In this document: in pieces, positions 35,440 through 47,343 of the stretch | Numbering within the stretch: position 1 is the stretch's first letter | How the letters are laid out: every line of letters begins with the position of its first letter | From: Nageia nagi | Lineage: Eukaryota; Pinophyta | Reading direction: 5' to 3' | Length of the DNA stretch: 64,000 bases | NCBI GenBank assembly: GCA_050084985.1 | Contig: JBITNC010000002.1 | Location: 38,750,001 to 38,814,000 of the forward strand | Position numbers and translations under genes: made by a program | Notes under the pieces: model-generated | Seen by the model: the letters and a program-made list of their open reading frames with translations, nothing else | Databases searched by the model: none | Told to the model about the DNA's origin: nothing

Positions 35440-36090
35440 CTCATTGCTTTTCATCAGGCTAACTAGTTGGTTGTCTCCATGCTCCAGTATTATGTCCAAA
35501 AAAAACTCATCTTCACATTCATTATGTACTTCCATTGTTTATCTGGGAAGCCACTCACTATTTTGTATACTTACATCCATGCTAATATAATCTAGTTCTA
35601 AGACTATACGAGATGGTTCCACAACTTGAGCTATAATTATAGATGTCACTACTTTCTTAGAGAATTTCTTAATTTTTGGGAATCTTTTGTAGGCATACAT
35701 ATCTCATTTTCAAAGCTCTCCTCTTTTTCCATTCCCTTATCTTCAAACTTAATACCATTTGGATTTTTAAAACCTTTCTTCTTACATACAAGTATTTATG
35801 TAATTAAGGATAAAATACTTCTATGAAAATTTATTTTCTTTAATTATGAAATAATATTATTATCCCAATATTCTTGCAACTCTCTTTTGATTCATGATGC
35901 CAAAGGATATTCTCATCTATGAGACATTGATACTACTCTTTTGTGCTCCTCAAAGCATATTCATGTTTCTTGCATAACATCTTCTTACCTTTCAAAGAAA
36001 TAACCTTCTCATTTTGAAATCTCCAAGCCTCAAGCTTTCTCCACAAATCCAAATCTTCCTTGATTGCACCATATTTTAGTTGTGTAAGAG
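35440..36090 (-). pseudogene. Decayed retroelement ORF next to a long repeat
   Basis: One minus-strand frame is readable over most of about 215 codons: KLKYGAIKEDLDLWRKLEAW, RFQNEKVISLKGKKMLCKK, HEYALRSTKE and LIDENILWHHESKESCKN. It ends in an acidic DYISMDVSIQNSEWLPR segment. The composition is that of a charged coiled coil, as in gag proteins. It abuts the 36110 end of the 1.6-kb repeat, so it is probably interior coding sequence of that element. Family unknown. Confidence 0.4.
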
Positions 36091-36109
36091 TAGATTTTAG
36101 TTTTGTAGG

Positions 36110-37675
36110 TGATATCTAATTTTTTGAAGCTTATAACTTACAAGAAAACATCAAATACAAATTCTTGATTTTATTGCTTTCATTTTCTCAATGCTCTCTA
36201 TGTTATTAATATACACACATCTAAAATATAAATGCACATCCACATACAAAACACAAGTATTTTTATTAAGGTTCCTCTCATTGTTTTGAGATTACATCCT
36301 ATTTAATGGCTTTTTTCATGATTTTATTATTGATACAAGGATGAAGCTTATAACCATAAGTAGTGTGAATGCTACCTCAATATTCTATACATTCACACTT
36401 TCATCTCCCATGATCCTTTGGCTCCTACAAGCTCAACCAAAATCAAGTTAATACTTATTTTTTCTACTGTTACAACAACACTAGCACTCATCCTAGCATT
36501 AGCATTGGTGTTTGCAATAGTATATTGAATTTTGGTTCTATCATCCCATGATACACAACTGTCTCTTCCATTATATTTGTGAAAGAATTTCATAGCTCCT
36601 TTTGGATCACTCTCTTAGATAACATATAACATTTTTTTTTTTAATTTTCTTATTCATGTACTAGATTCATACACTATACCACTCATAAATATAATATGCT
36701 CTCAATAATGTAACTACCACTATTACATAATTAATCTTCATAATAAAATAGCAAAGAATGACTATGATATTATTCACCCTATACTATGGATATACAACTT
36801 TATTAGTATTGCTATACAACATGGTGATGGAGAAGGTTCTCCCTTCTTATGAAGTTCTCCTCAATCTTTAGCAGTATTCTAGCCTCTATCAATAATCTCA
36901 CACTCTACCAAAAGTAGAACCAGTAATCCCACCACAAGAATCACCTTACTAGGGCATTCCATCTCCTATGCTTCTTGTCTCATCTTGGATTATTTTCTAA
37001 ACTCAATAGAGAGATAAATATATTTAAAACTGACATCCCTTCAAGTTTCCAATGCTTCAAATTTGACTTGAACCACTTTATATTCCATTTTAATCTTATC
37101 TATTTCTCTAACATTGGTGCTAATCTTAGCATTGATACTGCCATCAACATTGACACTAGAATAGTTGGGTGTCCACTCAGGTGTTGGGTTAGGTGTCATG
37201 TCATTATGTCATGGTTTATCTAGCATTAATGCTAGTATTTTTAAGTAATACTTGATTCATAGGATTATTTTTGATATATAAATATTCTAAACTAATCAAA
37301 TTTAAAATTCTACATTAAAATTCCCTAGAAATACTAGCGTAGGCATTGGTATGAGCATAAGTGCTACTATTAGTGTTAGTGCTAGCAATTTTAAAAGTTA
37401 TATGGAAAGCACCCTAGATGGTAATCAAATATTTGATAAAGATAAACATGCATATACTAGTTGGAAAGGTATTTTTGAGAACCATCAAATAAATAAAGAA
37501 TCAAATCAATTGGAATCTTCTATAAAAACTTGTACATTTTCAAAGATGATTGATCTATTTTATGAATATCCATAAACCAAAAGCAAAATATTCCAAATAC
37601 CACCCAAGCATGAGAATGTGCCAAGTACTCACTCCAATGATATTTGATCTTCATTCATATGATCCATTTTAGACC
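36110..37675 (-). repeat. Lower 1.6-kb direct repeat (3' LTR)
   Basis: Matches 38264-39870 along its length. Examples of shared text are TTTTTTGAAGCTTATA, TGATACAAGGATGAAGCTTA, GGTTCTATCATCCCATGAT, CCATAAACCAAAAGCAAAAT and CACCCAAGCATGAGAAT. The two copies differ by many substitutions and small indels, so insertion was long ago. Confidence 0.9.
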
Positions 37676-38263
37676 ACACCTACCCAATGCATGGGTAGTT
37701 GGTCCCCAAATGCTTAGGGACTTTGTGAGGAATCAATACCCCCTCTTACAATAACATTCAATGGTTAATTAGTTAAAATGAGAGAGTACAAACAACAAGG
37801 TAGAATTTACAATGCCCTTAGCAATAATTCTAACCTCTAAATATGTTTGAAATACCTCCTCAACCAATTGAACCAAGCCTATAGATTATTTTCCAAGCTA
37901 CTAATGTTTAGTACAACTTAGACAATGATGAGTGAACTTCCATTTCACTTTTATCATTTTTGTGATCCCAAATTTACTTCACTCTTCAAACCTTATTAGA
38001 CTAACCAAGAATGAAGGAACTCTTTGCATATTCCCAAATGTTCATCAATATCAAAAGAAACTACAAACTAAATAAAAACTAAGTTCTATATTATTATTTG
38101 AAAATTCTTACACTTTCCAATTTTGATAATCTTTTGCAATCCCTCTCTTGAACAATATGAACTTGGGCCTTTTTGTCATGGATTTTTTCCTCTTTTCTTC
38201 TTTCAAAAGAATACTACATAGTCCCAAGGCAATATTAACCAACTCTAATACCACTTTATCTAT
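37676..38263 (-). other. Interior between the 1.6-kb repeats
   Basis: No recognised domain; open frames are short. It holds the primer-binding-like site at its upper edge and a purine-rich tract at its lower edge (minus-strand sense), the two cis elements needed by an element copied in trans. Confidence 0.5.
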
Positions 38264-39870
38264 AATTTTTTGAAGCTTATAGCTTACAAGAAAACATCAA
38301 TTATAAATTTTTGATTTTATTACTTACATTTTCTCAATGCTCTCTATGTTCTTAATATACACACATCTAAAACATAAATGCACATCCACAATAAGTATTT
38401 TTATAGATATTGCTATTATTATTTTGAAAGTACATCCCCTTTAATAAATTTCTCATAATTTTATTATTGATACAAGGATGAAGCTTACAAGCATTGTAGT
38501 ATGAATGCTGCCTCTATATTCTAGACCTTTGCACTTTCATCTCCCATGATGCTTTGGCTCCTCTAAGATCAACCAAAATTAGGTCCATACTTATTTCTTC
38601 TAATGTTATAGTAACACTAGCACTTAGCTAGCATTAACACTGGTGTTTACAACATTATGTTATTTTTTGGTTCTATCATCCCATGATCCAAAACTATCTC
38701 TTCCATCATGTTTGTGAAAGAATTTGATATCTCCTTTTTGGATTACTCTATTGGACAACATATCTCTTTTTTTATATTTCTTATTCATGTATTAGACTCA
38801 CATACTATACCTCTCATAAATAAATATGATCTCAATAATGCTACTACCACTATTACACCATTGATCTTCCATTTACATAAGAAAAATAATAGTTCAAAAT
38901 GACTATGATATTTTTCACTCTATACTATGGCTATACAAATTGATTAGGATGGCTATGACATTTTCCATCATCTAATCAATCTTAAAACATGGTTATGGAT
39001 AAGGTTCTCCTCTCTTATGAACTTCTCCTCTATCTTCAATAAAATTTTGGCCTCTATCAACAACCTCAAACTCTCCTAATATTAGAAACAATAATCCCAC
39101 CACAAGAATCACCTCACTAGGAAATTTTCATCTCCTATGCTTCTTGTCTCCACCTATTGGAATGTTGGATTATTTTATAAACTCACTAGGGACATAAATG
39201 GATTTGAAATTGATGTCCCTTCAGGTTTCCAATGCTTCAAAATGACTTGAATTCCTTCATATTTTGCCTATACATGATCTATTTTTTTAATGTTGGTGCT
39301 TATCTCAACCTTGGTAGTGATATCAAATTTGGGGATACTATAGTTAAGTATCTATTTGGGTATCATATTAGGTGTCATGTTGTTAGGTCATTATGTTAGG
39401 TTTTATCCAACGTTAATGCTAGTCTTTTTAAGTAAAACATGTTTCATAGATTTTTTTTTTTCATATAAACATGCCAAAATAATTAAATTAAAAATTATAT
39501 ATCCAAATTCCTTATAAATACTAGTACAAGTGTTGGTATGAGGATGGGCATTACTGTCAGCATTGGTGTTGGTAGTTTTGATAGTTATGTGAAAAACACC
39601 TTAGATAGTGATAAAGTCGTAGACAAAGGTAGGTATGCATGTACTCATTGAAGTATTTTCAATAACTATAAAATGAAGAAATAATAAATGTAATTATATG
39701 CCTCTATAAAATTTTCTACCTTTCCAAATATGAATGATCTATTTTGGACTATTTTCTAGCAAAAAATTTCCATAAACCAAAAGCAAAATATTTCAAATGC
39801 CACCCAAGCATGAGAATATGCCAAGTACTCACTTGAAATATATTTGGTATTCATTCATATAATCCATTTT
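38264..39870 (-). repeat. Upper 1.6-kb direct repeat (5' LTR)
   Basis: Partner of 36110-37675. The match ends near 39868 (ATCCATTTTAGA), where the next element's LTR begins, so the outer edge of this repeat may have been replaced. Confidence 0.9.
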
Positions 39871-40137
39871 AGATCAGTAGAAAGAGTTACAAAACTAAGA
39901 GTTGTAAAACATGACCTTCACTTGGTTGAATGTAATGTTCTTATGTAATAATTAAGATTGAAATACTCTTAAATCTATTTGTTATTTTGTGTTCTACATG
40001 TATGAATTAACATAGTAGAATATTATTTTATATTTTTATTTATAAGGAAATAATTTCATTAAATTATTGGGAACATAGAACAAAGTAAGAAAATGAAGGA
40101 TACATATATACTATAAGAATCTTGTGATTACATATCA
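39870..40137 (+). repeat. 5' LTR of the plus-strand gypsy element
   Basis: Aligns with 47344-47642. Shared landmarks are AAAACATG, CTTGG(T/C)T(G/A)AATGTA, CATGTATGAATTAA, GGAATATTATT and GATTGGGAACATA (ATTGGGAACATA here), and both end ATATCA. The left edge touches the previous element's repeat and may lack a few bases. Confidence 0.8.
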
Positions 40138-40139
40138 TG

Positions 40140-40151
40140 TGGTATTAGAGC
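40140..40151 (+). promoter_or_regulatory. Primer-binding site (tRNA-Met type)
   Basis: TGGTATTAGAGC, two bases after the LTR end at 40137. It differs by one base from TGGTATCAGAGC, which pairs with the 3' end of plant initiator tRNA-Met. Confidence 0.8.
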
Positions 40152-40291
40152 TTGTTGAGATTGTTGGTAGTTATTATTTTGTTGTAAAGTTATGATTATT
40201 TTTTACTTATAAATAAATCCTAGAGTGAAGAGGATTTGTGAAGGTAAATGTTGATATTGGATCTAGAATTTGGTAGAGAAAGCAAAGAGAA

Positions 40292-40655
40292 ATGGCCATG
40301 GATAATGATGAGTTGAAGAGGAAGATTGTAAGCATGAAAGTGATGCTCAAAGATTTATTCATGGAACTTGTAGATTTGAAGATTGCTAACACAAGGAAGA
40401 AATCAAATAATGGAGAGATTTCAGATCAAAATTTGAACTTTACATTGAATTTAGAAGTAAATTTTGATCTCAAATCCTTCAAAGGAGAGATCAAAGTTGA
40501 ACTAATGGTTGAAGAAAATGGAGGTATTTTTCAGAGTGAAAAAGGTTAAATATGATCAAAAGAATATTAAGATAACTAAACTTAAACTTAAAATATACAT
40601 TTTTTTTTGGTGGGAGGATGATCTATAAAAGCTATGCTGTTTGGGATATCATCAT
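40292..40655 (+). pseudogene. Gag N-terminal part
   Basis: ATG in MAMDNDELKRKIVSMKVML; then NGEISDQNLNFTLNLEVNFD, LKSFKGEIKVE and, after frameshifts, FQSEKVKYDQKNIKITKLKL and FFWWEDDL. The order DLKPFKGEI, then a W(F)QSER-like block, then WWEDDL is that of the plant gypsy gag core. Reading stops at about 40655, where a foreign repeat begins; the gag resumes at about 45250. Confidence 0.75.
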
Positions 40656-40659
40656 ATAC

Positions 40660-41960
40660 AAATTAACTTAAGACTAAAATTTCAACATAATTTGTTATCA
40701 GAAAATGATCAATGTCAACTTCTAGATTGATGACCATTGGCAATTTGTTATACTCAAATTTAAATTTCAAATTTTGTCCATTAAAATAAAATAGAAAACA
40801 AAATTTTGCATACACATGTGAACACAAATGCTTATATGGGTTTCCCTCAATGTGAGAGTACATCTAACCTTGAATAGATTTCCCTTTTTTTATTGAATCA
40901 AGGATAAATCTATAACCACAATAGCATCATGCTATACTTATTTTGGACACCCTTAACCCTTATTCATCTCCAATGGTATTATTTACTCCTATATTGATCA
41001 ATAAACAACTCCATAGAGTTCTCTAATGCTGCTCAATCCTCCCTCTAAGTGACTCATGAACATAATTTGAGTTTCTCAAGTTCAAACCTGACTTAAGAAT
41101 TTGATTTTTCTTCAATGGATATGTTTCAACTATTCCTTTAAGAGAGTAAAATATATTCAACCATCTCACCAAAGAAGTATTGGTGCAACCTTTAATCTTG
41201 TCATTCATGATTCTAGCCCTATTCTTCCAACATCTTTTGGTTGAAGGACTCATAAGATTCTTTGCATGTGACAATGAAGGAACTCTTTAGAATACCCACT
41301 ATCTATCTCTAATATTATAATGAGCATATGGTATTGTTATTCATGTAAATTACAAATATATACTAAAACTCATATTATATCCCTATAACACACAACATAT
41401 AACCATAGATTGGTGCTCCCAATACAACTATATGTGATTAGTCCAATAGATGATGAATACCAAAAGAAATAACATAGAATGAATACTATTATTTATTATA
41501 CACTTTTCATATTTGAGAATGAAATATGAAGTTCAATAATTATACATATACTATCTATGGTATGTTCTATGTCACATTTGGTGGCATCTAGCTACACTTG
41601 TGACTAGTCTCCTATCACAAATTTTATCTTTTCTACTTCCCACATTCCTTATTCCTATAATGAATTATTCTAGAGGATAAAAGACTACAACTAATATATC
41701 TTCCATTGTAGATGGTTCTTTAGCTTCCCCAAGTAACTCTTGATGCTTTAACTTTCATTTTACCCATTTAGAAACTAGATTCCTATTGAGGACTATTGGT
41801 GGTCCTTTTTTTGCTAAATATAGTCATTATATTTTAAGACTATGCTTGATTCCCCACAAGGTATATGTTAGTGATTCCTATTATTATAGTTAATGATTTT
41901 CATTATTTTGAAATAGAGTTCAATTTTGGATCACACCTTTCAAATATGAAGGCTTTTTGT
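40660..41960. repeat. First long repeat of the composite insert
   Basis: From about 40850 it parallels 44100-45230: CCCTCAATGTGAGAGTACAT versus CCCTCAATATGAGAGTGCAT; ATATTCAACCATCTCACCAA in both; GGAACTCTTTA(G/T)AATACCCA in both; TTAGCTTCCCCAAGTAACTC in both. Its first 140 bp also parallel 42165-42360 (TTAAGACTAAAATTT(C/G)AACA). The fall-off near 41960 is gradual. Confidence 0.85.
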
Positions 41961-42399
41961 TCCCAAAATGCTAGGTAAAAACTTTGAAGAGTTTAGATCT
42001 TCAATCTAAACTTGTGTCCACTTTGCACATGATGCTATATTCATGAATTCATATTCTTCATGTACTTAATAACTCCAAGTCTTTATCAATCCCAAATGAA
42101 ATCATAATATTCTCTAATAATACTTTATATACAAATATTAGTAACCTTTGCTATTCATGAGATCATCACATAAAGATTAATTTAAGACTAAAATTTGAAC
42201 ATAATATATTGTTCAAAAAGGACTTATGGTCTCCTATTGAGGATCACTAATAGATTGTTATGTTTAGAAATAGACCATTTGTGATCCTCATCTTGAGGAA
42301 TTTTATTCTCAAATTTAAATTAAAAGTTTTAACTACTAAAATAAGATGTAATATAAAATTTAATTGATAAAAATTTACTTTGTAGCATCTCAACTCGTT

Positions 42400-44010
42400 T
42401 CAATCAAAAAGTGCTTTTCATGAAAGTAATGAGTAGAAAAATTAGGGAGGAACTAGTCAAGATGGATACTTTGCATACAAGCCTAATTTGTAAGGAAAGG
42501 AGAGTTTGGGAGATTCTATGTAAAGATAGGATGAAAGATTTTATGGAGGCATGTAAAATATTTGATCTAGGCCAATCTATCAAGGTGGATAAGTTATAGA
42601 ATTGAGGGGTTTGTAAAGTGAATTCAATAACTTTTGAGATCAATAATTTTGAAATGATTATAAAGGCTATCCATATGGCCAATATGGATAAGGATCTTAA
42701 GAGGGAGATGAAGCTGAAAAAAAATGAAGATATTTTCAAATTCAAGCAATAAGGGGAAGATTTTACTAAACTAGGTCTAGGATTTGAGTGTACCAACCTA
42801 CCTAAGCCATGGGATGAGGTGGTGAGGGCCGTCATGTGCTATGTAACTCTAAAGGGTAGGCATAAGGTTATCTATACATATCATTTTAGATTGTTAAATT
42901 ATTTCAAACTTAAGGGAGAGGAGATAGTAATTTTTTCTTTCTTCATTATACACTCTCTTGAAATATCAATTAAAAAATGTAATATGGATATGAATAAAGT
43001 CTCATTTCATCAATCAATTATCAAATTTATTTATGATATATCTCTCTATAAATAACATCAAAGATTTATGAAAAAGGATGCTTCTAGGATCCTTAAAAGA
43101 AGAGCAAGAGGGGAAAACAAAGAGGGTAAGGTGTTGGAAGAAGATCCTAGGGGAAGTGGAGGAATTTTTGGTGAAATCATCAAGCATGGAGGAAATTAGA
43201 GGAGGAAAGTACAAAGGAGTCTATAAGGATTAGGATCGATAGTCATTAGGGACAAAAAAGGAAAAGGATGAATATTTTTTTTTCAAAATATAAGGGACCA
43301 ATTAGAGAGTCCTCTATGGGTGAGTCAAAGAAAAAGACAAATGAGATGAGGAGAGCCAATTAGGGTATGGGAGAGAGGAAGATACACATGAATACATATA
43401 ACACAAAGGTATGACCTATATCTAGAATTAATCTACCTAGAATCACCAAGGAGATGATGGAAAATTTTGTCAATAGGGCTATGTTGAAAGAAAATAAACA
43501 AAGGAGAACAATGAACCAATGAAAATGAAGTTAGAGCTAGTAAAGATTGTGAATATACCAATTATAGGAAGCATATGTATTAAAGCCATCCTGATTCTGA
43601 TGCCAAGGAGCAGGATGATACATAATATGATGTTGTTTGAGGAAATCAAGTGGAAGGGAGGTATGAGCCTATGGTTTGAAGTGATTACATAAGATGCTCT
43701 TCTAATTATGAATATGTTAGATGAGGCATATGTTTAATTATATAAGAATAGGTTTATGTATTTGGAATTTAAGTTCACAGGGGAGGAAGACATGCTAATT
43801 ATGTAAGCTAGAATTTTTGCTATATGGTTAAATGCCAAACTATGTATTTCAATGGAGTTTTTCTATTTTGAAGTTGTTTGGTTGCTCTTTTTTGAACTAA
43901 ATATAGTAGACTAATATATGAATATATTTTTTGTGATATTCATGAAGAAGGAGCTTAAACATGGTGACAAGTTAGTTTGTATGGAAGATGAGGGGATTTG
44001 ACTCATATTC
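42400..44010 (+). pseudogene. Orphan retroelement ORF, near full-length but broken
   Basis: Family unnamed. It reads, with frameshifts, MKVMSRKIREELVKMDTLHT, KDFMEACKIFDLGQSIKVDK and ITFEINNFEMIIKAIHMAN. It goes on to MKLKKNEDIFKFKQ, LPKPWDEVVRAVMCYVTLKG, FRLLNYFKLKGEE, FHQSIIKFIYDISLYK and a basic/acidic segment. From 43550 it reads VNIPIIGSICIKAILI, MLFEEIKWKGGMSLWFEVI and YKNRFMYLEFKFTGEEDML. The overall length is about 500 codons. It shares a core block with the minus-strand remnant at 4240-4770. No RT, protease or integrase motif. It could be a gag-like protein or an extra ORF of a large LTR element; the tidy, gene-like amino acid composition argues it once coded. Confidence 0.5.
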
Positions 44011-44089
44011 AACCTTACTGTTGGGTTTCTTCACTCTTACTATTTATGTAACAAGCTTTGAAATTTTGTAAGCAATAAAAATATTTTTT

Positions 44090-45245
44090 TCCTAATTACC
44101 CTCAATATGAGAGTGCATCCATTCTTGAAGTGCTTTATCTTTTGTTCTTGAATCAAGGATTAAGCTATAACCATAATAGCTTTATGTTATGCCTCTTTGG
44201 ACACTCTTACACCTTCTTTAACTTGAATGGTCTTACTTCCTCTTCTATTGATGAATACACAACTCTATTGAGTTCTCTAATACTTACCAAGCCTTCCTCT
44301 ATGTGACTTGAATATAATTTGGTTTTATGAAGTTCAAACTTGACTCAAGAATATTGTTTTTCTTCAATGGCTATGTTTCCATCCTCCCTCTAAGACACTC
44401 AAAAATATTCAACCATCTCACCAAAAAATTATTGGTGAAACCTTAAATATTATCATTCATGATTCTAACCTTATTTTACTAGTATCTTTTGGATGAAAGA
44501 CTCATAAGATTCATCACATATGATAATAAAGGAACTCTTTATAATACCCACTATCTCCTACTAAGAGTATAATGAGCATATGGTAATATTATTCATATGC
44601 ATTACAAATATATAGTAGAATTCATGCTATATCCTCATAACATACAACATGTTATCACATGTTGGTTCTCCCATTACAACTATATGGGATCAGTATAATA
44701 CATGAGGAATACAAGAAGAAATAACATCGAATTAATACTATTTCTCATTCTAAACTTTACAAATTTGAGAATGAAATAAGAATTTTAGTACTTATACATA
44801 CACTATTTATGGTTTACTCTACACTATATATGATGGAAGCTAACCACACTACTAACTAATATCCTCTCATAATGCTTTTCTTACCTACTTCCCATTTTTC
44901 TTGTCCTTATAATGAAGTCTCTCAAAATATAAAAGGCCACAACTAATTTCTCTTATAATGTAGTTGATGTATTAGCTTCCCCAAGTAACTCTTTACACTT
45001 GACCCTCCATTTTCCTCTTTCAATAATGGGCCATTAGAAGCTTGTTGAGGATCCTTGGAAGTAATTTATCTTGATAGAATAGATTGCTGGAAGTCCCTTT
45101 TCTAAAGATTTTAGTCATAAAAAATTGTAAGTATGCATAATTCCTTGCATGGTAGATGTTGGTGATATCCATATTCAATTTTAAGGATCATTTTTAAAAT
45201 CAATTTTATACTCTTAACCATCAACAAAATCAAACCATGGAGTGG
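44090..45245. repeat. Second long repeat of the composite insert
   Basis: Counterpart of about 40830-41960 (see there). It ends against the resumed gag near 45250. Confidence 0.85.
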
Positions 45246-45249
45246 TTCC

Positions 45250-46440
45250 ATTTTATACAAGAGAAAGGATAAAGTGTCCAAGATACAAAACTTAATTCAA
45301 AAAGAGGGTTGTAATAATTAATGTCTCTCTAAAAATCCAAAAATATTTATTGAAATACATTAGGGGGTTGCATAGCTATCTTTGCCATACTATTTTACTT
45401 TTTAATAAATCAAATTTGGATCAAGTTTGTATTAAGTCACAACACTTAGAGGGTCATGGGAAGTGCAAAAAAAGGATACATAGTCCATGAAGGACAAGAA
45501 AAAAGAGAAGTATAAAGTTAATTCTTCAATTAGAAAATTAATGATAATAAGACTTGATGCTTGAATTGCAAGAAATAGGGCATGAAGAGGATAAGTGTTA
45601 GTATATGCACCTAGAACATAGACCTAAAATATTTAATGAGAAACCTAAGAAGAAGGTAGCATAAATGCTCAAGATAGAGCCAATGTTGTAAGAAAAAGGG
45701 ATTTGTGAGGTTGTATATTCTTTAGATATTGATGAAACACTAAATTGCATAGTTCTAAATGGCTCATCATCCAAAGGTAAAAAAGAGGAGAAGAGAAAAA
45801 CTATTCTACATCAAGATCCAAGCTAAGAAGACCAAGATTGATGCACTTTTTTATTCTTGATCTTAATTGAATATTATTTTAGAAAACTTTGGTGCATAAG
45901 TTAGGTTGAAGATATATCCTCATTCATGCCCTTACCTAGTTGGGTGGATAATCAATTTATCAAAGATGCAAGTCACACACCAATGTAAGTTGAGATTTTC
46001 GATTAATATTGATTATATTGATGAGGTTGAATTTTATGTTGTACTTATTGATATTTTTGGAATAGTGTTGGGTATTCCTTATTTATTTGATAGGGATTCT
46101 ATATATTAAAGGAAGAGAATAAATATAACCTTATTAAAAGGGTAGGAAATTTTTAGTAAAGTCTCACGTGGGAAAATTACAAATTCTATTTTCATTGCAA
46201 AGAATATGAAAGATATTATTTCTACTTCTAGAAAACTAACACTTATGACACTAACATGTCAAGAAGACAAATAGGCATTTTTGTCCAAATAAGGTGTAAC
46301 CAAACATTTAGAGATAAGCCTAAAATAATGAAGATGAATAAGTGGTGTAATAAAGTGGAAGTGGAAATGAATGCAAAACCTTACCATCCTTATATGATGG
46401 TTGAGGGATTTATGTCAAGGAACCATTGGATGATTTGAAC
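45250..46440 (+). pseudogene. Gag C-terminus, zinc knuckle and aspartic protease
   Basis: Gag resumes with EKDKVSKI and QKEGCNN, then SNLDQVCIKSQHLEGHGK. A degraded knuckle reads NCKK-GHEEDKC near 45570, then RPKIFNEKPKKK. The protease part reads LVHKLG, YPHSCPYLVGWI near 45920, MQVTHQCKLRFSINIDYIDE, GIVLGIPYLFDRDSIY and ENKYNLIK. Next comes SRRQIGIFVQIRCNQ near 46260, the segment before RT in the family. The active-site DSG block itself is not readable. It is homologous to the protease at 11368-11720. Stops and frameshifts throughout; no RT follows. Confidence 0.75.
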
Positions 46441-46594
46441 GCATCCACTATGGGGTCAAAAATGGTATGCATTTCCTTAGGAAAATATTTTTCCTCATTA
46501 TTATATCTTGTAAGTAGTTGAGGATCAAATACCATCCATTAGGGAGGCTTGATATGAAATTGGATCAAAATCTTGAAAAACCTTATTACAGTCA

Positions 46595-46835
46595 AAGAAA
46601 ATCCTTATCATTATAAGAAAAATAATTATCATGATTATAAAGCCTTACTGTAGGTAGGAAATCATTTTCCATGGGAACAAAATCCTTGAATCATGTATAA
46701 AATCATTTTTCACATACATAAAACCCATATCATAGGTAAAAAACCCTTATCATTGTAAAATACCTATCGGGGTTCGGGAAAATACTTGTCATGGTTTGGG
46801 AAAATGCCTATCATGATGTAAAAAACCTTATGTTA
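46595..46835 (+). repeat. Diverged minisatellite, unit about 25-30 bp
   Basis: Repeated variants of AAAACCCTTATCAT followed by a GGTxxG or TGTA spacer, e.g. AAAACCCATATCATAGG, AAAACCCTTATCATTG, AAAATGCCTATCATGATG and AAAATACTTGTCATGG. About eight diverged copies. It occupies the place where pol would be expected in this element. Confidence 0.7.
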
Positions 46836-47343
46836 TGTCATCATATTCATAATATAATATTAAATATTGAATACCCTAATAGGATGTGGCATCCCTTGTA
46901 CTAACATCATCAACTTAATGGCATAATATTTAGTGTTGATATTGTTAGGTTCATTTCATGATATTTAGTGGTTAAGTGTTGCTAGAATGCAACATACTAG
47001 GTTCTTATGCCATCACCTTCATGACATAATGCAATTAAAGACCTGATATTATTATTAAATGCTAAATTTGGTAAATCAAAGCATGATAGTGGAGTTAAAG
47101 GGTTGGTATTATTTTTAAAGATTGAATGACCATTGATATTCACATGTAACCATTGTAACAAGTCATGCATATGTCAAAAATGGAGTTGAATAGTTTAGAG
47201 GAGTGGAAAATTTTATGGAGGAAATTGAAGCAACTGAGAGAAACCCAAAGAAAATCAATTTTAGCTATAAACTTCTAGAGAGATTCATTTAAAGGGATCT
47301 TTTGGTAAGGGAGAATAGTCATATTTCATGTTTATGTAGTAGG

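Larger units (their letters stand above)
36110..39870 (-). mobile_element. LTR element with 1.6-kb direct repeats and tiny interior
   Basis: Two direct repeats of about 1.6 kb enclose about 590 bp. Just below the upper repeat the minus strand reads TGGTATTAGAGTTGG (38241-38255), a variant of the tRNA-Met primer site, which places the upper repeat as 5' LTR and the element on the minus strand. A purine-rich AAGAGGGGGTATTG lies near 37740 before the lower repeat. The interior has no RT, protease or integrase, so this resembles a non-autonomous (LARD-like) element or an internally deleted one. Confidence 0.65.
40660..45245. mobile_element. Composite 4.6-kb insertion inside gag
   Basis: The gag frame is lost at about 40655 (WWEDDL) and recovered at about 45250 (EKDKVSKI, QKEGCNN, DQVCIKSQHLEG), so everything between is inserted. 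It contains two long direct repeats (about 40660-41960 and 44090-45245), a shorter repeated piece (about 40660-40800 and 42165-42360) and a plus-strand ORF of 1.6 kb (42400-44010). One simple reading: an LTR element with a very short interior, one of whose LTRs was later opened by the ORF-bearing piece. Orientation is not certain. Confidence 0.65.

Noticed and set aside
37351-37575. 74-codon plus-strand frame
   Set aside because: It lies wholly in the 1.6-kb repeat; the second repeat copy does not keep the frame open, so it is not coding.
42404-42835. Longest single open frame in the window (143 codons, minus strand)
   Set aside because: It is antisense to the orphan ORF whose plus-strand reading has homologous blocks at 4240-4770. 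The antisense protein is low-complexity, rich in Ser, Leu and Ile, with no motif.
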